Source: Natrinema zhouii
GTDB taxonomy: Archaea; Halobacteriota; Halobacteria; Halobacteriales; Natrialbaceae
Reading direction: 5' to 3'
Length of the DNA: 64,000 nt
Assembly: GCF_013456555.2 (NCBI RefSeq)
Contig: NZ_CP059154.1
Location: 3,715,652 to 3,779,651, forward strand
Below the pieces are notes generated by a model. It saw only the letters and a list, made by a program, of their open reading frames with translations. It did no database searches and was not told where the DNA came from. Numbering within the stretch: position 1 is the stretch's first letter; every line of letters starts with the position of its first letter. This document shows positions 45,772-54,333 of this stretch, piece by piece. A program made the translations under genes and the position numbers.

Positions 45772-45930
45772 ACTATAACGTGTCAGGACTGGTGGATAAA
45801 TCTACGGTTCCAGCAACCCCAAACCGGGGGTCTCGGTCCCATCTCGGTGCGAACATCGAACGGAATTAGTCTTCAGAGGGATGAGAGATCCGGTCGGCAG
45901 CGGTGAAAGTCCGGTCGTCAGCGGTGGAAA

Positions 45931-46434
45931 TCAGTCGTCGGCGGGGACCGTGAGTACGGGCACGGACGCCGATCGGCGGACCCGTTCGGTGACGCTCGTC
46001 GAGGAGATGTATCGACGGAGGCCGGTTCGAGTCGGTTCGCCCAGCACGATGAGATCGATATCGTTGTGGCTCGCGTAGCGAACGATTTCATCGGTCGGAT
46101 CGCCGTACCGGAGCCGCTTCGCGACCGAAACGTCGGTTTCGGTGCCCGCGTCGCCGACCGCATCCAGGGCCGCTTCGGCGCTCGCCTCGCGTCTCTCGAC
46201 GACCATGTCCCACCGGTCGACCGACGCGTTCATTCGAACGACCGACAGCGCGTCGACTCGCGCATCGTGACGGACCGCTTCCGAGACGGCGACCGAACCG
46301 ACCGCATCGTCCGTCTCGCCGTCGATCGCAACCAGGACGCGATCGAATCTCCCCGTGTCGTTTGGGAGTGCGTCCGCGACGTTCTGGCCGCCGGTCGTGG
46401 TCGATTCGTTCGTTCCTCTCGACTTCGATGACAT
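45931..46434 (-). CDS. Universal stress protein with degenerate nucleotide motif
   Basis: A 167-aa UspA-fold protein with a 29-residue Ser/Thr/Asn-rich extension before FDRVLVAIDGETDDAVGSVAVSEAV. The G-x2-G-x9-G-S motif is broken: GEPTRTGLRRYISSTS keeps only the first Gly, so this one probably does not bind ATP. AGTATTTAGTT lies about 27-33 bases upstream on the minus strand. The 230-base gap on its other side (46435-46664) shows no gene. Confidence 0.85.
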   Translation of the reverse strand: MSSKSRGTNESTTTGGQNVADALPNDTGRFDRVLVAIDGETDDAVGSVAVSEAVRHDARVDALSVVRMNASVDRWDMVVERREASAEAALDAVGDAGTETDVSVAKRLRYGDPTDEIVRYASHNDIDLIVLGEPTRTGLRRYISSTSVTERVRRSASVPVLTVPADD

Positions 46435-46664
46435 TACGTCACTATACCGGACAGAGAACTAAATACTTGTCCAGAAAATCATGCATAGTACCTCATGATT
46501 TCGTTCCTCGAGTCCGAATACGGACCGTGAATCGGCTTCACGGCGTGAAACGAGTATACGATCGCACGAGCTCATCGACGGCGTTCGGTGGGACAGCCCG
46601 GATGCAGTCGAACTACCGTCCGACTGCCGAGGTGCAACGCCGACCGCGGTGAACGGACGTCTCG

Positions 46665-46922
46665 CTATTCGGCCTCGAGATCCGCGTACTCCTCGGGGGT
46701 GTACGTCGATAGCTCGAGGGCGTGGATGTCGGTCGTCATGTGGTCGCCGAGCGCGTCGTACACCTGCTGGTGTTGCTGGACGAGTGGAAGCCCATCGAAG
46801 ACGGGGGAGACAACTGTTGCGGCGAGGTGGTCCTCGTCGTGTTCGTCACGCGCGTGGGAGACCGTCGCCTCGCAGTCCTCGAGATTCGATTCGATGAGTT
46901 CCTCGACGGCAGCTGGATTCAT
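46665..46922 (-). CDS. BolA family protein
   Basis: An 85-aa BolA-fold protein: MNPAAVEELIESNLEDCEATVSH, then ATVVSPVFDGLPLVQQHQQVYDALGDHM and IHALELSTYTPEEY, the family's F-G--L---R---Vy--L pattern and C-terminal AL-l-t. BolA proteins work with monothiol glutaredoxins or Fe-S carriers. A NifU-like gene lies 99 bases upstream on the same strand. I start at MNPAA; a start 27 bases upstream adds MPRARFSST. Confidence 0.88.
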   Translation of the reverse strand: MNPAAVEELIESNLEDCEATVSHARDEHDEDHLAATVVSPVFDGLPLVQQHQQVYDALGDHMTTDIHALELSTYTPEEYADLEAE

Positions 46923-47021
46923 AGTGGAAGAAAAACGCGCTCGAGGCAAAAGCGCCCCGGTCGCGGCCAGTGAGACGTGACGTAGTCCCGGTTTCGAAGG
47001 CGGGCTCCCGCTCGCCCGGAC

Positions 47022-47348
47022 TTAGAAGGGGGTATCGGGTGGGACGTCGCGACCCGAGGAACCCTCTTCGGCCAGTCCCTCGAGGCCGGTACTCACAGAG
47101 ACGTGGTCGATCGCGTCGATCTCGGACGGCAGACGCTGCTGAATCGCCTGGGTCGTCATCGGACTGATCCCGCAGCCGCTGCACGCGCCACTCAGATTGA
47201 TCGAGACGCGGCGTTCGTCCAGATCGACGTCAGTGATCGACGAATCGCCACCGTGCATCTCGATCTGGGGGAAGTTCCGGCGGAGGAACAGCGATACATC
47301 TTCGCGAACGGCATCCTCGGGGGATTGCTCCGTCTCGGACTCACTCAT
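47022..47348 (-). CDS. NifU C-terminal-domain Fe-S scaffold/carrier
   Basis: A 108-aa protein with the Nfu domain: VREDVSLFLRRNFPQIEMHGGDSSITDVDLDERRVSINLSGACSGCGISPMTTQAIQQRLPSEI. The CxxC in ACSGCGISP binds a [4Fe-4S] cluster at a dimer interface for delivery to target proteins. The start at MSESETEQ is fixed by AGTATATATCTC about 27-35 bases upstream on the minus strand. It is a likely functional partner of the neighbouring BolA. Confidence 0.92.
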   Translation of the reverse strand: MSESETEQSPEDAVREDVSLFLRRNFPQIEMHGGDSSITDVDLDERRVSINLSGACSGCGISPMTTQAIQQRLPSEIDAIDHVSVSTGLEGLAEEGSSGRDVPPDTPF

Positions 47349-47515
47349 ACGTGGACAAAGCAACTCGAGAGATATATACTGTCGGGCGAACCGGTTCACG
47401 CGTCCCGTCCTCAAGCCGGCACGACTGTCTTCGAGTCGACCGAACCGAGAGCGTGTCGGCCCGCGCGGGCCGAGATGACGCTGACTTTATGCTGACTCGA
47501 GACGCCGTCCCCGAT

Positions 47516-48040
47516 ATGTCACTGGCAGCCGAGACGCGCCGGGCGGTCAACCGTCACCCATTCCTCCGGACCGCCCTGCGAGCCGGCGTCGTCAACTACA
47601 CCGCCGCCGCCCGCTATCTCGATGTCGACGGTGAGACCGACGCCATCGCGACGGCGCTCCGGCGGTACGCCGAGGAGTTACCGGCCTACGAGACCGAATC
47701 GCGAGACGCCCGGGTCCGAATGGAGAGCGGGATCGGGGCGCTCGAGGGCGGCGGGGACGAACGCGGGAGTTCGACCGACGGTAACGACGCGCTCGTCACC
47801 GTCGGCGGGACGGCCTTCGGTCCCTCCGGCGGCGACCGGACCGCCATCGTCGCGACCGGCGATGTGGATACGGCCGCGCTCGCAGCAGTGCTGGCGCGAC
47901 TCTCGCTCGAGGATATTTCGCCGACCGCGGCGGCCGTCGCCGACGGCACGCTGGTCGTCGTGGTCGCCCGACTCGAGGGTGCCAATGCGCTGCGAGCGGT
48001 CGAAGCGGCGCTCGATCGTGTGGACGTTCGGATCGAGTGA
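47516..48040 (+). CDS. Haloarchaeal DUF7523-like protein
   Basis: A 174-aa protein. The start SLAAETRRAVNRHPFLRTALRAGVVNYTAAARYL is a helical, HTH-like segment; the rest alternates Val/Ala-rich strands (GGDRTAIVATGDVDTAALAAVLARL, GTLVVVVARLEGANALRAVEAALDRV) like an ACT-type alpha/beta fold. The DUF7523 name is from memory. A TTTATGC box about 28 bases upstream fixes the ATG at 47516. Function unknown. Confidence 0.72.
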   Translation: MSLAAETRRAVNRHPFLRTALRAGVVNYTAAARYLDVDGETDAIATALRRYAEELPAYETESRDARVRMESGIGALEGGGDERGSSTDGNDALVTVGGTAFGPSGGDRTAIVATGDVDTAALAAVLARLSLEDISPTAAAVADGTLVVVVARLEGANALRAVEAALDRVDVRIE

Positions 48041-48066
48041 GAGACGGGCCAAATGGGCGAGCGAAA

Positions 48067-48474
48067 TCAGGTTTCGCTACTATCGTACGCCTCGCTGAAA
48101 TCCCACTCGCGACGGAGGAGCTCTTCGACGCCGTGCTCAAGGAGGACGTCACCGAGGATCGTCGCCCTGTAGTACGTGTAGAGCCCGTCGCTGTCCCGTT
48201 CCGTTCGGACGCGCTTCTCGATGAGCCCGACGTCTCGGAGTTTATTGAGATGGTAGTGGAGCGTGCTATCGTCGATCTCCAGTACCGAATCGAGTTCCGT
48301 CGGTGTCAGCTCGTCCGCGTGAGAGAGACGGTAGACGATCTCGAATCGGGTTCGATTCCCGATCGCGGCCTGCATCTCGAGGTACTCCTCGAGGGAGAGG
48401 ACGCTCTGCTCCGGCAGTAGGTCGTCCGGGTCGGTCGGATCGCCGTCGGCGATCCGCGTATGTTTCGTCCCCAT
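48067..48474 (-). CDS. ArsR-type winged-helix transcription regulator
   Basis: A 135-aa protein. The winged helix covers about residues 28-100: LEEYLEMQAAIGNRTRFEIVYRLSHADELTPTELDSVLEIDDSTLHYHLNKLRDVGLIEKRV, followed by the wing YTYYRATILGDVLLEHG. No metal-binding Cys pair is seen. It is divergent from the DUF7509-like gene, with 97 bases between starts, so it may regulate that gene and itself (inference). Confidence 0.85.
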   Translation of the reverse strand: MGTKHTRIADGDPTDPDDLLPEQSVLSLEEYLEMQAAIGNRTRFEIVYRLSHADELTPTELDSVLEIDDSTLHYHLNKLRDVGLIEKRVRTERDSDGLYTYYRATILGDVLLEHGVEELLRREWDFSEAYDSSET

Positions 48475-48540
48475 CGTACCACGGACTACTCGCCCTCGTC
48501 TCTTAGTCCTTGTCAAGCCAGCATTTACTGAAAATGCACT

Positions 48541-48550
48541 TCTTTATATA
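48541..48550 (+). promoter_or_regulatory. TATA box of the DUF7509-like gene
   Basis: CTTTATATAC is centred 27 bases before the ATG at 48572 in the short divergent promoter shared with the ArsR-type gene. Confidence 0.6.
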
Positions 48551-48571
48551 CTGTCGCAGATCATTCCGAAT

Positions 48572-49192
48572 ATGACGCAGGAGATTACGCGGGATCTTAT
48601 CGCGGACCGGCTTGGCACCGTGAAATACGATCGATTTCTCCTCTATCTAATGGGTCCGTATAAATCGTTCAATCTGAACTACGTGCTGACCGACGAGGAA
48701 CGGCAGAACGTGTCCGTTGGGGACCTCCCCGGTCCTCTCAGGAAACTCTTCCAGAACGAGGACGCAATCGACGAGGCGGAAGCCCTGCTCCGACGATTAC
48801 AAGGAACGCTTCGAACGGATCCTGAGGTAAACGCATTCCTCGCGGTCGACATCGATATCGAGACCGATGAGATCGATGCAGTGACTCAGAGCATCGAGTA
48901 CGCCCGGTGCGCGAATGCAACCGTGTTCATCGTGCCGTTCCTCGGCCACAACTTCGGTGTCGGAGAGGAGACGGGCAGTATCTTAGAGAACGTCGCGGAG
49001 ACACACGATGACAGGATCGTCTTCGTCCACGAGGCCAACGTGACCAGTGAGATGATTCGGTCGGCACGAGCCCGATGGGACCTCCGTATCGAAACGTACG
49101 AGACGGAAGCGGAACTGATCGATACGGTGCGACGATTCGTCGTCACGACGATGAACCGCGAGCGGTTCGGAGAGCTCGACCATCTGGACTAA
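48572..49192 (+). CDS. DUF7509-like haloarchaeal protein
   Basis: A 206-aa protein. RFLLYLMGPYKSFNLNYVL near the N-terminus, AFLAVDIDIETDEIDAVTQSIEYARCANATVFIVPFLGHNFGVGEETGSILEN in the middle and IVFVHEANVTSEMI later give a Rossmann-like, nucleotide-2-deoxyribosyltransferase/TIR-like feel (GxYKS, then E in GVGEETG), but this is only resemblance. I recall the family as DUF7509. Codon use is slightly less GC-biased than neighbours. It is divergent from an ArsR-type regulator. Confidence 0.75.
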   Translation: MTQEITRDLIADRLGTVKYDRFLLYLMGPYKSFNLNYVLTDEERQNVSVGDLPGPLRKLFQNEDAIDEAEALLRRLQGTLRTDPEVNAFLAVDIDIETDEIDAVTQSIEYARCANATVFIVPFLGHNFGVGEETGSILENVAETHDDRIVFVHEANVTSEMIRSARARWDLRIETYETEAELIDTVRRFVVTTMNRERFGELDHLD

Positions 49193-49305
49193 TCGCAGTT
49201 GTTCTGCTGGCTCTCGTGATCGCCGCGTGTCGGTCTTGAGACGAGCAAGCACCGCGTTCGGATGCCATCACACGCTTTAACTTTCGTCCGGCGGAAGTGA
49301 GCGTA

Positions 49306-50841
49306 ATGACCCTGCACGTGACGAACACGTTGACGGGCGAGAAAGAGCCGTTCGAGCCACGGGATCCCGAGAACGTCCTCCTCTACTACTGTGGCCTGAC
49401 GGTCTCGGATCCGCCACATCTGGGCCACGCCCGCTCGTGGGTCCACGTCGACGTCATGCACCGCTGGCTCGAGCACCTCTCGTACGGCGTGCGTCACGTC
49501 GAGAACTTCACCGACGTCAACGAGAAGATCGTCGCCCGCGTCGGCGAGGACGAGCTGGGCGAGAGCGAGTCGGACGTCGCCGAGACCTATATCCAGCGGA
49601 CGATCGACGACATGCGATCGCTGAACCTCCTGCGGGCGGAGGTCTACCCCCGCGTCTCCGAGCACGTCCCCGAGATCATCGACCTCGTCGAGACGCTGAT
49701 CGAGAAGGGCTACGCCTACGAGTCCAACGGCTCGGTCTACTTCGATGTGAGCAGCTTCGACGAGTACGGCAAGCTCTCGAATCAGGAACTCGGCGAGATC
49801 GAGTCCCAGGGCGATCCCGACGAGCGCACCGAAAAGCGCAATCCGGCGGACTTCGCGCTCTGGAAGGCCGGCGGCGTCGATCCCGACGCCGTCAAAGAGC
49901 ACCGCCACGAAGGCGTCGACCACGGCAGGGAGCCGCCCGAAGGACTAACGTGGGATTCGTCGTGGAGCGAGGGCCGTCCCGGCTGGCACATCGAGTGCTC
50001 GGCGATGAGCATGACCCACCTCGACGAGACGCTTGACATCCACGTCGGCGGTCGGGACCTGGTCTTCCCCCACCACGAAAACGAGATTGCCCAATCGGAA
50101 GCCGCGACGGGCCAGCAGTTCGCGAACTACTGGCTCCACTGCGAACTGTTCCAGATGGACGAGGAGAAGATGTCCTCGAGTCTGGGCAACTTCGTCACGG
50201 TCGACGAAGCGATCGATCGCTGGGGGACGAACGTCATGCGGACGTTCCTGACCGCCGGCTCGTACAACAGCAAACAGCTCTACTCGGACGAGACGATCGC
50301 CGAGGCCGAGGAGCGATGGGACCAACTCGAGCGGGCTTACGAGGCGGCCGTCGAGGCGCTCGACTCCCCGGCGGCGAGTTCGAAAGTCGACGACGAGTCC
50401 CTGCGCGACGAGATCGACGGCGCGCGCGAGGCGTTTACGACCGCGATGAACGACGACTTCAACACCCGAGAAGCGCAGTCCGCGCTGCTGTCGGTCGCGA
50501 CGGCGATCAATCGGCACCTGGAGGAGTCGGCCGCCGATACCGGTGGCAACGCCGAGAGCGAAATCGGCGCTGGCAGCTACGATTACCGCGGGCTCCGTCT
50601 GGCCGTCGAGACCCTCGAGGAACTCGGCGGCGTGCTCGGGCTCTCCTTTACGGGCGATACGACGGGCTCTGCTGAACTCGCCGGCGACGTAGTGGACCTC
50701 GTCCTCGGCGTGCGCGAGCGAGAGCGCGAGGCCGGCAACTACGAACGCGCCGACGAACTGCGCGACGAACTCGAGGCGCTCGGGATCGAAGTGCAGGACA
50801 CGGACGAAGGGGCGACCTACCGGCTTCCGTCGGGCGAGTGA
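49306..50841 (+). CDS. cysS: Cysteinyl-tRNA synthetase
   Basis: A 511-aa class I synthetase. [24 protein letters not shown] holds the zinc Cys and the HIGH-type [14 protein letters not shown] holds another zinc ligand; [21 protein letters not shown] and the KMSSS loop ([10 protein letters not shown]) follow, then the anticodon-binding helical domain with a short acidic insert. A CTTTAACTTT box about 28 bases upstream fixes the ATG at 49306 as a leaderless start. Confidence 0.97.
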   Translation: MTLHVTNTLTGEKEPFEPRDPENVLLYYCGLTVSDPPHLGHARSWVHVDVMHRWLEHLSYGVRHVENFTDVNEKIVARVGEDELGESESDVAETYIQRTIDDMRSLNLLRAEVYPRVSEHVPEIIDLVETLIEKGYAYESNGSVYFDVSSFDEYGKLSNQELGEIESQGDPDERTEKRNPADFALWKAGGVDPDAVKEHRHEGVDHGREPPEGLTWDSSWSEGRPGWHIECSAMSMTHLDETLDIHVGGRDLVFPHHENEIAQSEAATGQQFANYWLHCELFQMDEEKMSSSLGNFVTVDEAIDRWGTNVMRTFLTAGSYNSKQLYSDETIAEAEERWDQLERAYEAAVEALDSPAASSKVDDESLRDEIDGAREAFTTAMNDDFNTREAQSALLSVATAINRHLEESAADTGGNAESEIGAGSYDYRGLRLAVETLEELGGVLGLSFTGDTTGSAELAGDVVDLVLGVREREREAGNYERADELRDELEALGIEVQDTDEGATYRLPSGE

Positions 50842-50970
50842 GTATCGTGCGTTCTCGTCGCTGCTCGCACATTCAATAGCTGTGCGATCGGGTCCAGCGG
50901 CCCTCCCACCGCGTTCATCAGTCCGAACTGAACCGCCGACGGTCATGACGTGGCCGTCGCCGATTCGTCG

Positions 50971-52404
50971 TCATACTCTTTCGTGACTCGCGCCGCCGTC
51001 GGCCCGAGCGGACGGCGTGATGTTCTGGTTCATCCGGAAGCGGTTCTCGGGATCGTACGCGTCCTTGACGTCGACCAGGAGATCGTAATTGTCGCCGTAG
51101 GCGGCCCTGACTCGCTCGTCGCCCTCCTGGCTGAGGAAGTTCACGGCCACGCCCTCGGTCGCGAACGGTTCCATCGCGGCGTGGAACTCCCGGGCCCACG
51201 AGACGTGGGTCTCGTCCTCGGCGGGATCCTCCCACCGGGAAAAGACGTTGAACGAGAACGCGGCGTTCCGGTTCCGGTACGCCGTCGCGTCCGGCTCGAC
51301 CCGAGAGATCGCGCCGCCCAGGTGCTCGAGGACGAGCTGCGACATCGGTGACGGAAGCGTTCCCGCACGTTCGACCACCATGTCGATCGCGTCGTCGGGA
51401 AGGGGGTCCACCAGCTGGGACTTCCAGTAGTTCCGGTATCCCGGCGCTTGTGGCTCGTCTAGCATCTGTTGTAGGGCCGCATACGGCATGGGCTGGACCT
51501 GGTCGACGATCGGCTCGCCGAAGTCCCGGAGCGGCTGGAGGAGTTCCTCGCCCGTCTCGATGGGGCCCGAGTAGAACGGCGCGAGCGCGGCCACCTTCGT
51601 GCCGTGGACCGCCTCCGGGAGGAACGGTGCCGGCGGTGCCGTCATGATCGCGGCGTAGCAGCAGCATTCGTCCGGCATATCGGCCGTAAACTCGCGGTGG
51701 AATCGGAGGAGGTCGGCCGCGTCCTCGAACGGATGGATAACCATCCCACCGAGCACCATTGGTCCCACTTCGTGGCAGTCGAACTCGAAGGAAGTGACGA
51801 TCCCGAAGTTACCGCCGCCGCCGCGGATCCCCCAGAACAGGTCCGGGTTTTCGTCCTCGCTCGCGTGGACGAGTTCCCCCGTCGCGGTGACGACATCCAC
51901 ACTCCGAAGGTTGTCGATGGTAAGTCCGAACCGCCGACTCAGCCACCCCCATCCGCCACCTAGCGTGAGGCCAGCGACGCCGGTGGTCGAGACGGTGCCG
52001 CCCGGAGTGGCGAGTCCGAACGCCTGAGTTTCGTGATCGAGGTCTCCCATCGTGACGCCGGGTTCGACGCGGACGGTTCTGGTACCTGGATCGACCCGGA
52101 CCGCCGTCATCGGGGAGCAATCGATCACGAGGCCGTTGTCACAGACCGCGTTTCCCGCGGCGTTGTGCCCGCCGGCCTTGACGGCGATGAGAAGGTCGTT
52201 CTCGCGGGCGAAATTCACGGACGCGATCACGTCCGCGACCCCGGCACACTGAGCGATCATCGCCGGATACCGGTCTATCATACCGTTCCAGACCCGACGG
52301 CACTCGTCGTAGTCTTCGTCGTCCGGGAGGACGACCCGGCCGCGGAACGATTTTTCAAACGCGACTACCGTCTCCGTATCTATTGCCTCGTTCTCGGTTT
52401 TCAT
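50971..52404 (-). CDS. FAD-linked oxidoreductase of the BBE family
   Basis: A 477-aa flavoprotein. The PCMH-type FAD domain (about residues 40-210) contains IAVKAGGHNAAGNAV, whose His is the usual covalent FAD ligand, and GTVSTTGVAGLTLGGGWGWLSRRFGLTIDN. The position of the second (Cys) FAD link of two-point enzymes is Trp, so FAD is held by one bond. The BBE motif ends the protein (AYDPENRFRMNQNI). Substrate (sugar, alkaloid-like or other) unknown. It is a single gene. Confidence 0.87.
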   Translation of the reverse strand: MKTENEAIDTETVVAFEKSFRGRVVLPDDEDYDECRRVWNGMIDRYPAMIAQCAGVADVIASVNFARENDLLIAVKAGGHNAAGNAVCDNGLVIDCSPMTAVRVDPGTRTVRVEPGVTMGDLDHETQAFGLATPGGTVSTTGVAGLTLGGGWGWLSRRFGLTIDNLRSVDVVTATGELVHASEDENPDLFWGIRGGGGNFGIVTSFEFDCHEVGPMVLGGMVIHPFEDAADLLRFHREFTADMPDECCCYAAIMTAPPAPFLPEAVHGTKVAALAPFYSGPIETGEELLQPLRDFGEPIVDQVQPMPYAALQQMLDEPQAPGYRNYWKSQLVDPLPDDAIDMVVERAGTLPSPMSQLVLEHLGGAISRVEPDATAYRNRNAAFSFNVFSRWEDPAEDETHVSWAREFHAAMEPFATEGVAVNFLSQEGDERVRAAYGDNYDLLVDVKDAYDPENRFRMNQNITPSARADGGASHERV

Positions 52405-52647
52405 GGCTCTGTACTCGTTGAGTAACCTCGCTTACGACCATGGTATAGGCATCTGCTGTAACCGTTTCACGCCGTGCAACGCGTCACCACCCTTATCCGT
52501 CCCTCGAGGCGGGGCAGAGGCAGTCTTCGTCGAAAGACCGACTCGAGCAGTCGGCTACCAGAGACTCGTGTCGGCTGCGACCACGAGACGCCGGCTACGA
52601 ATCCGCCGTCTCGGACCCGCGAATCCGTCGTCTCGTACCCGCCACTG

Positions 52648-53469
52648 CTACGTCTCCGCTCCCATGGATTCCCGGCCGTCGCGTAACTCCGACGCGGTGA
52701 GGCGGGTCGACGCTTCCCGGTACTCGTCGAACGACTCAGTGAGCCGGTCGACGAGGGCCGGATCGTCGGATTCGATCAGGCCGACGGAGACGTCCCGATC
52801 GTCGAGGACGATTCGGTAGGCCGTCCCGTCGTAGATGCCTCCAGGCGGGACGTCACCGTCGTAGACGTATACTGTAGTGCGGTCAGCGGCGACGATGTCC
52901 TCGAACTCGTCGGCGCACGGAGACGCCATCACCGACTCGATCACGGTCGGGGTAGTCACCAGTTCCATCGTTTGCGTGCCGCCGACGACCGCCTCGTGTC
53001 TCGCGTCGACACACGGCTCGGGGAACTTGTCCGCCAGCGTCTTCGTCCGGGTCGACTCACGTTCGATGTCCAGCACGCGGGCCACTGGCGCCATTGGATC
53101 GTCGGGGGTCGCCGCGGTGATCCTCGCCTCGGTCAAGATCTCGAGGTCGAACTCGATCTCCAGTTCCCCCAGCGGAAACCACGGGAGCAGTTCCCGCAGA
53201 TCGCTGGCGGTCGCCATGTGGTCATAGACGTCGATGAACTCGCTCGCGACGTATTCTCCGAGCGGAGTCAACGCGTATCGGTGTCCGTCCCTCACTACCC
53301 AACCGCGACGCTCGAAATCACCAAGGAGACGGCTGATCGTGGCTTTAGAGGCCTCGGTTGCGCTCTGTAATTCCGCCCTCGTACGGGGCCCTGCCGCGAG
53401 GGCTTCGAGCGCAGCGAATCGGTTCTCCGAGTCCGCGAGAAAGCGGATATCTTCGAGCGGCGTACCCAT
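52648..53469 (-). CDS. HTH transcription regulator with FilR1-like sensor domain
   Basis: A 273-aa protein. The winged helix (about residues 1-75: FAALEALAAGPRTRAELQSATEASKATISRLLGDFERRGWVVRDGHRYALTPLGEYV) is followed by a ~180-residue domain (ELEIEFDLEILTEARITAATPDDPMAPVARVLDIERESTRTKTLA... VYVYDGDVPPGGIYDGTAYRIVLDDRDV) that resembles the C-terminal ligand domain of the methanogen-type FilR1 regulators. Start at MGTPLEDIRF, with GTTATATCC about 27 bases upstream on the minus strand. The 243-base gap behind it (52405-52647) holds no gene I can support. Confidence 0.82.
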   Translation of the reverse strand: MGTPLEDIRFLADSENRFAALEALAAGPRTRAELQSATEASKATISRLLGDFERRGWVVRDGHRYALTPLGEYVASEFIDVYDHMATASDLRELLPWFPLGELEIEFDLEILTEARITAATPDDPMAPVARVLDIERESTRTKTLADKFPEPCVDARHEAVVGGTQTMELVTTPTVIESVMASPCADEFEDIVAADRTTVYVYDGDVPPGGIYDGTAYRIVLDDRDVSVGLIESDDPALVDRLTESFDEYREASTRLTASELRDGRESMGAET

Positions 53470-53616
53470 GCAGATTACAACGCTCGACGAGGATATAACT
53501 GCACTGTTACTGAGTGGCACACCATCTCACTGCATCATCCATGCAGTTCGAATTGTAATCAGCGAGTGAAGATCACCGCGGCGTTTATTTCCTCGAGTCT
53601 GGTCGGAGCGAACAAC

Positions 53617-54315
53617 ATGAATCGACGGCTGTTTCTCGGCGCGCTCGCGGCGGGCGGCGTCGGCACGGTAGCCGGCTGTCTCAGCAGTTCCGCCGACGAG
53701 ATGGCGATGGTTTCGGCAGCGCCGGCGCGCGTCTCCAAGTCGGCAGCTACGGAAGCCGGCTACGAGTATCAGGGGACGATAAAACGGGTCGAGACCCAGC
53801 AAGTGGGCGGCGAGGGCGTCGAACTGACGAGTTACAACAGCATCTACGACCGGGCGATCGACCGACCGGCCGAGCAGGGCGACGACCGATCGGTGGGCGC
53901 GGGTGTGTTCAGCGTCCTCGCGGCACCCCACGTCACCGCCGGTGGCGAGGAGTTCAATCCCGTCGGCGCGCCGTCGAACGTGGACCTCGCCGAGCGCGTC
54001 CAGCGTCGATACGACGGAGTATCACTCGAGCGAGCCGTCGGCGGCCGCTCGCTCGAGGCGCTCGGCGAGCGGTTCCCCGTCGAGTCGTACGAGGGGATGG
54101 CGACGCTGGACGGGGAGTTCGAGATCGACGTCGCCCTCGATATTATTCGGAACGAACACGAGGGCGATCACCTCGTCGTCGTAGCCATCCATCCTGTCGG
54201 GGAAAGCCGTCAGGGGGGCACTGAGCGAGGCCGGATCGATACCCTCGTTCGTGGGCTCGAGCAGTACGACGACCTCGAGGTCGATATCGTCGAGACCGAG
54301 GGCGAGGACGGGTAA
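53617..54315 (+). CDS. DUF6517-type lipoprotein
   Basis: A 232-aa protein with a Tat/lipobox N-terminus (NRRLFLGALAAGGVGTVAGC), so a surface lipoprotein. The mature part (APARVSKSAATEAGYEYQGTIKRVETQQVGGEGVELTSYNSIYDR..., GVFSVLAAPHVTAGGEEFNPVG) matches what I recall of haloarchaeal DUF6517. Function unknown. The ATG at 53617 starts exactly at the twin-arginine region; GTTTATTT lies about 30 bases upstream. Confidence 0.85.
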   Translation: MNRRLFLGALAAGGVGTVAGCLSSSADEMAMVSAAPARVSKSAATEAGYEYQGTIKRVETQQVGGEGVELTSYNSIYDRAIDRPAEQGDDRSVGAGVFSVLAAPHVTAGGEEFNPVGAPSNVDLAERVQRRYDGVSLERAVGGRSLEALGERFPVESYEGMATLDGEFEIDVALDIIRNEHEGDHLVVVAIHPVGESRQGGTERGRIDTLVRGLEQYDDLEVDIVETEGEDG

Positions 54316-54333
54316 CGGCGGAAATTAGTCTCT

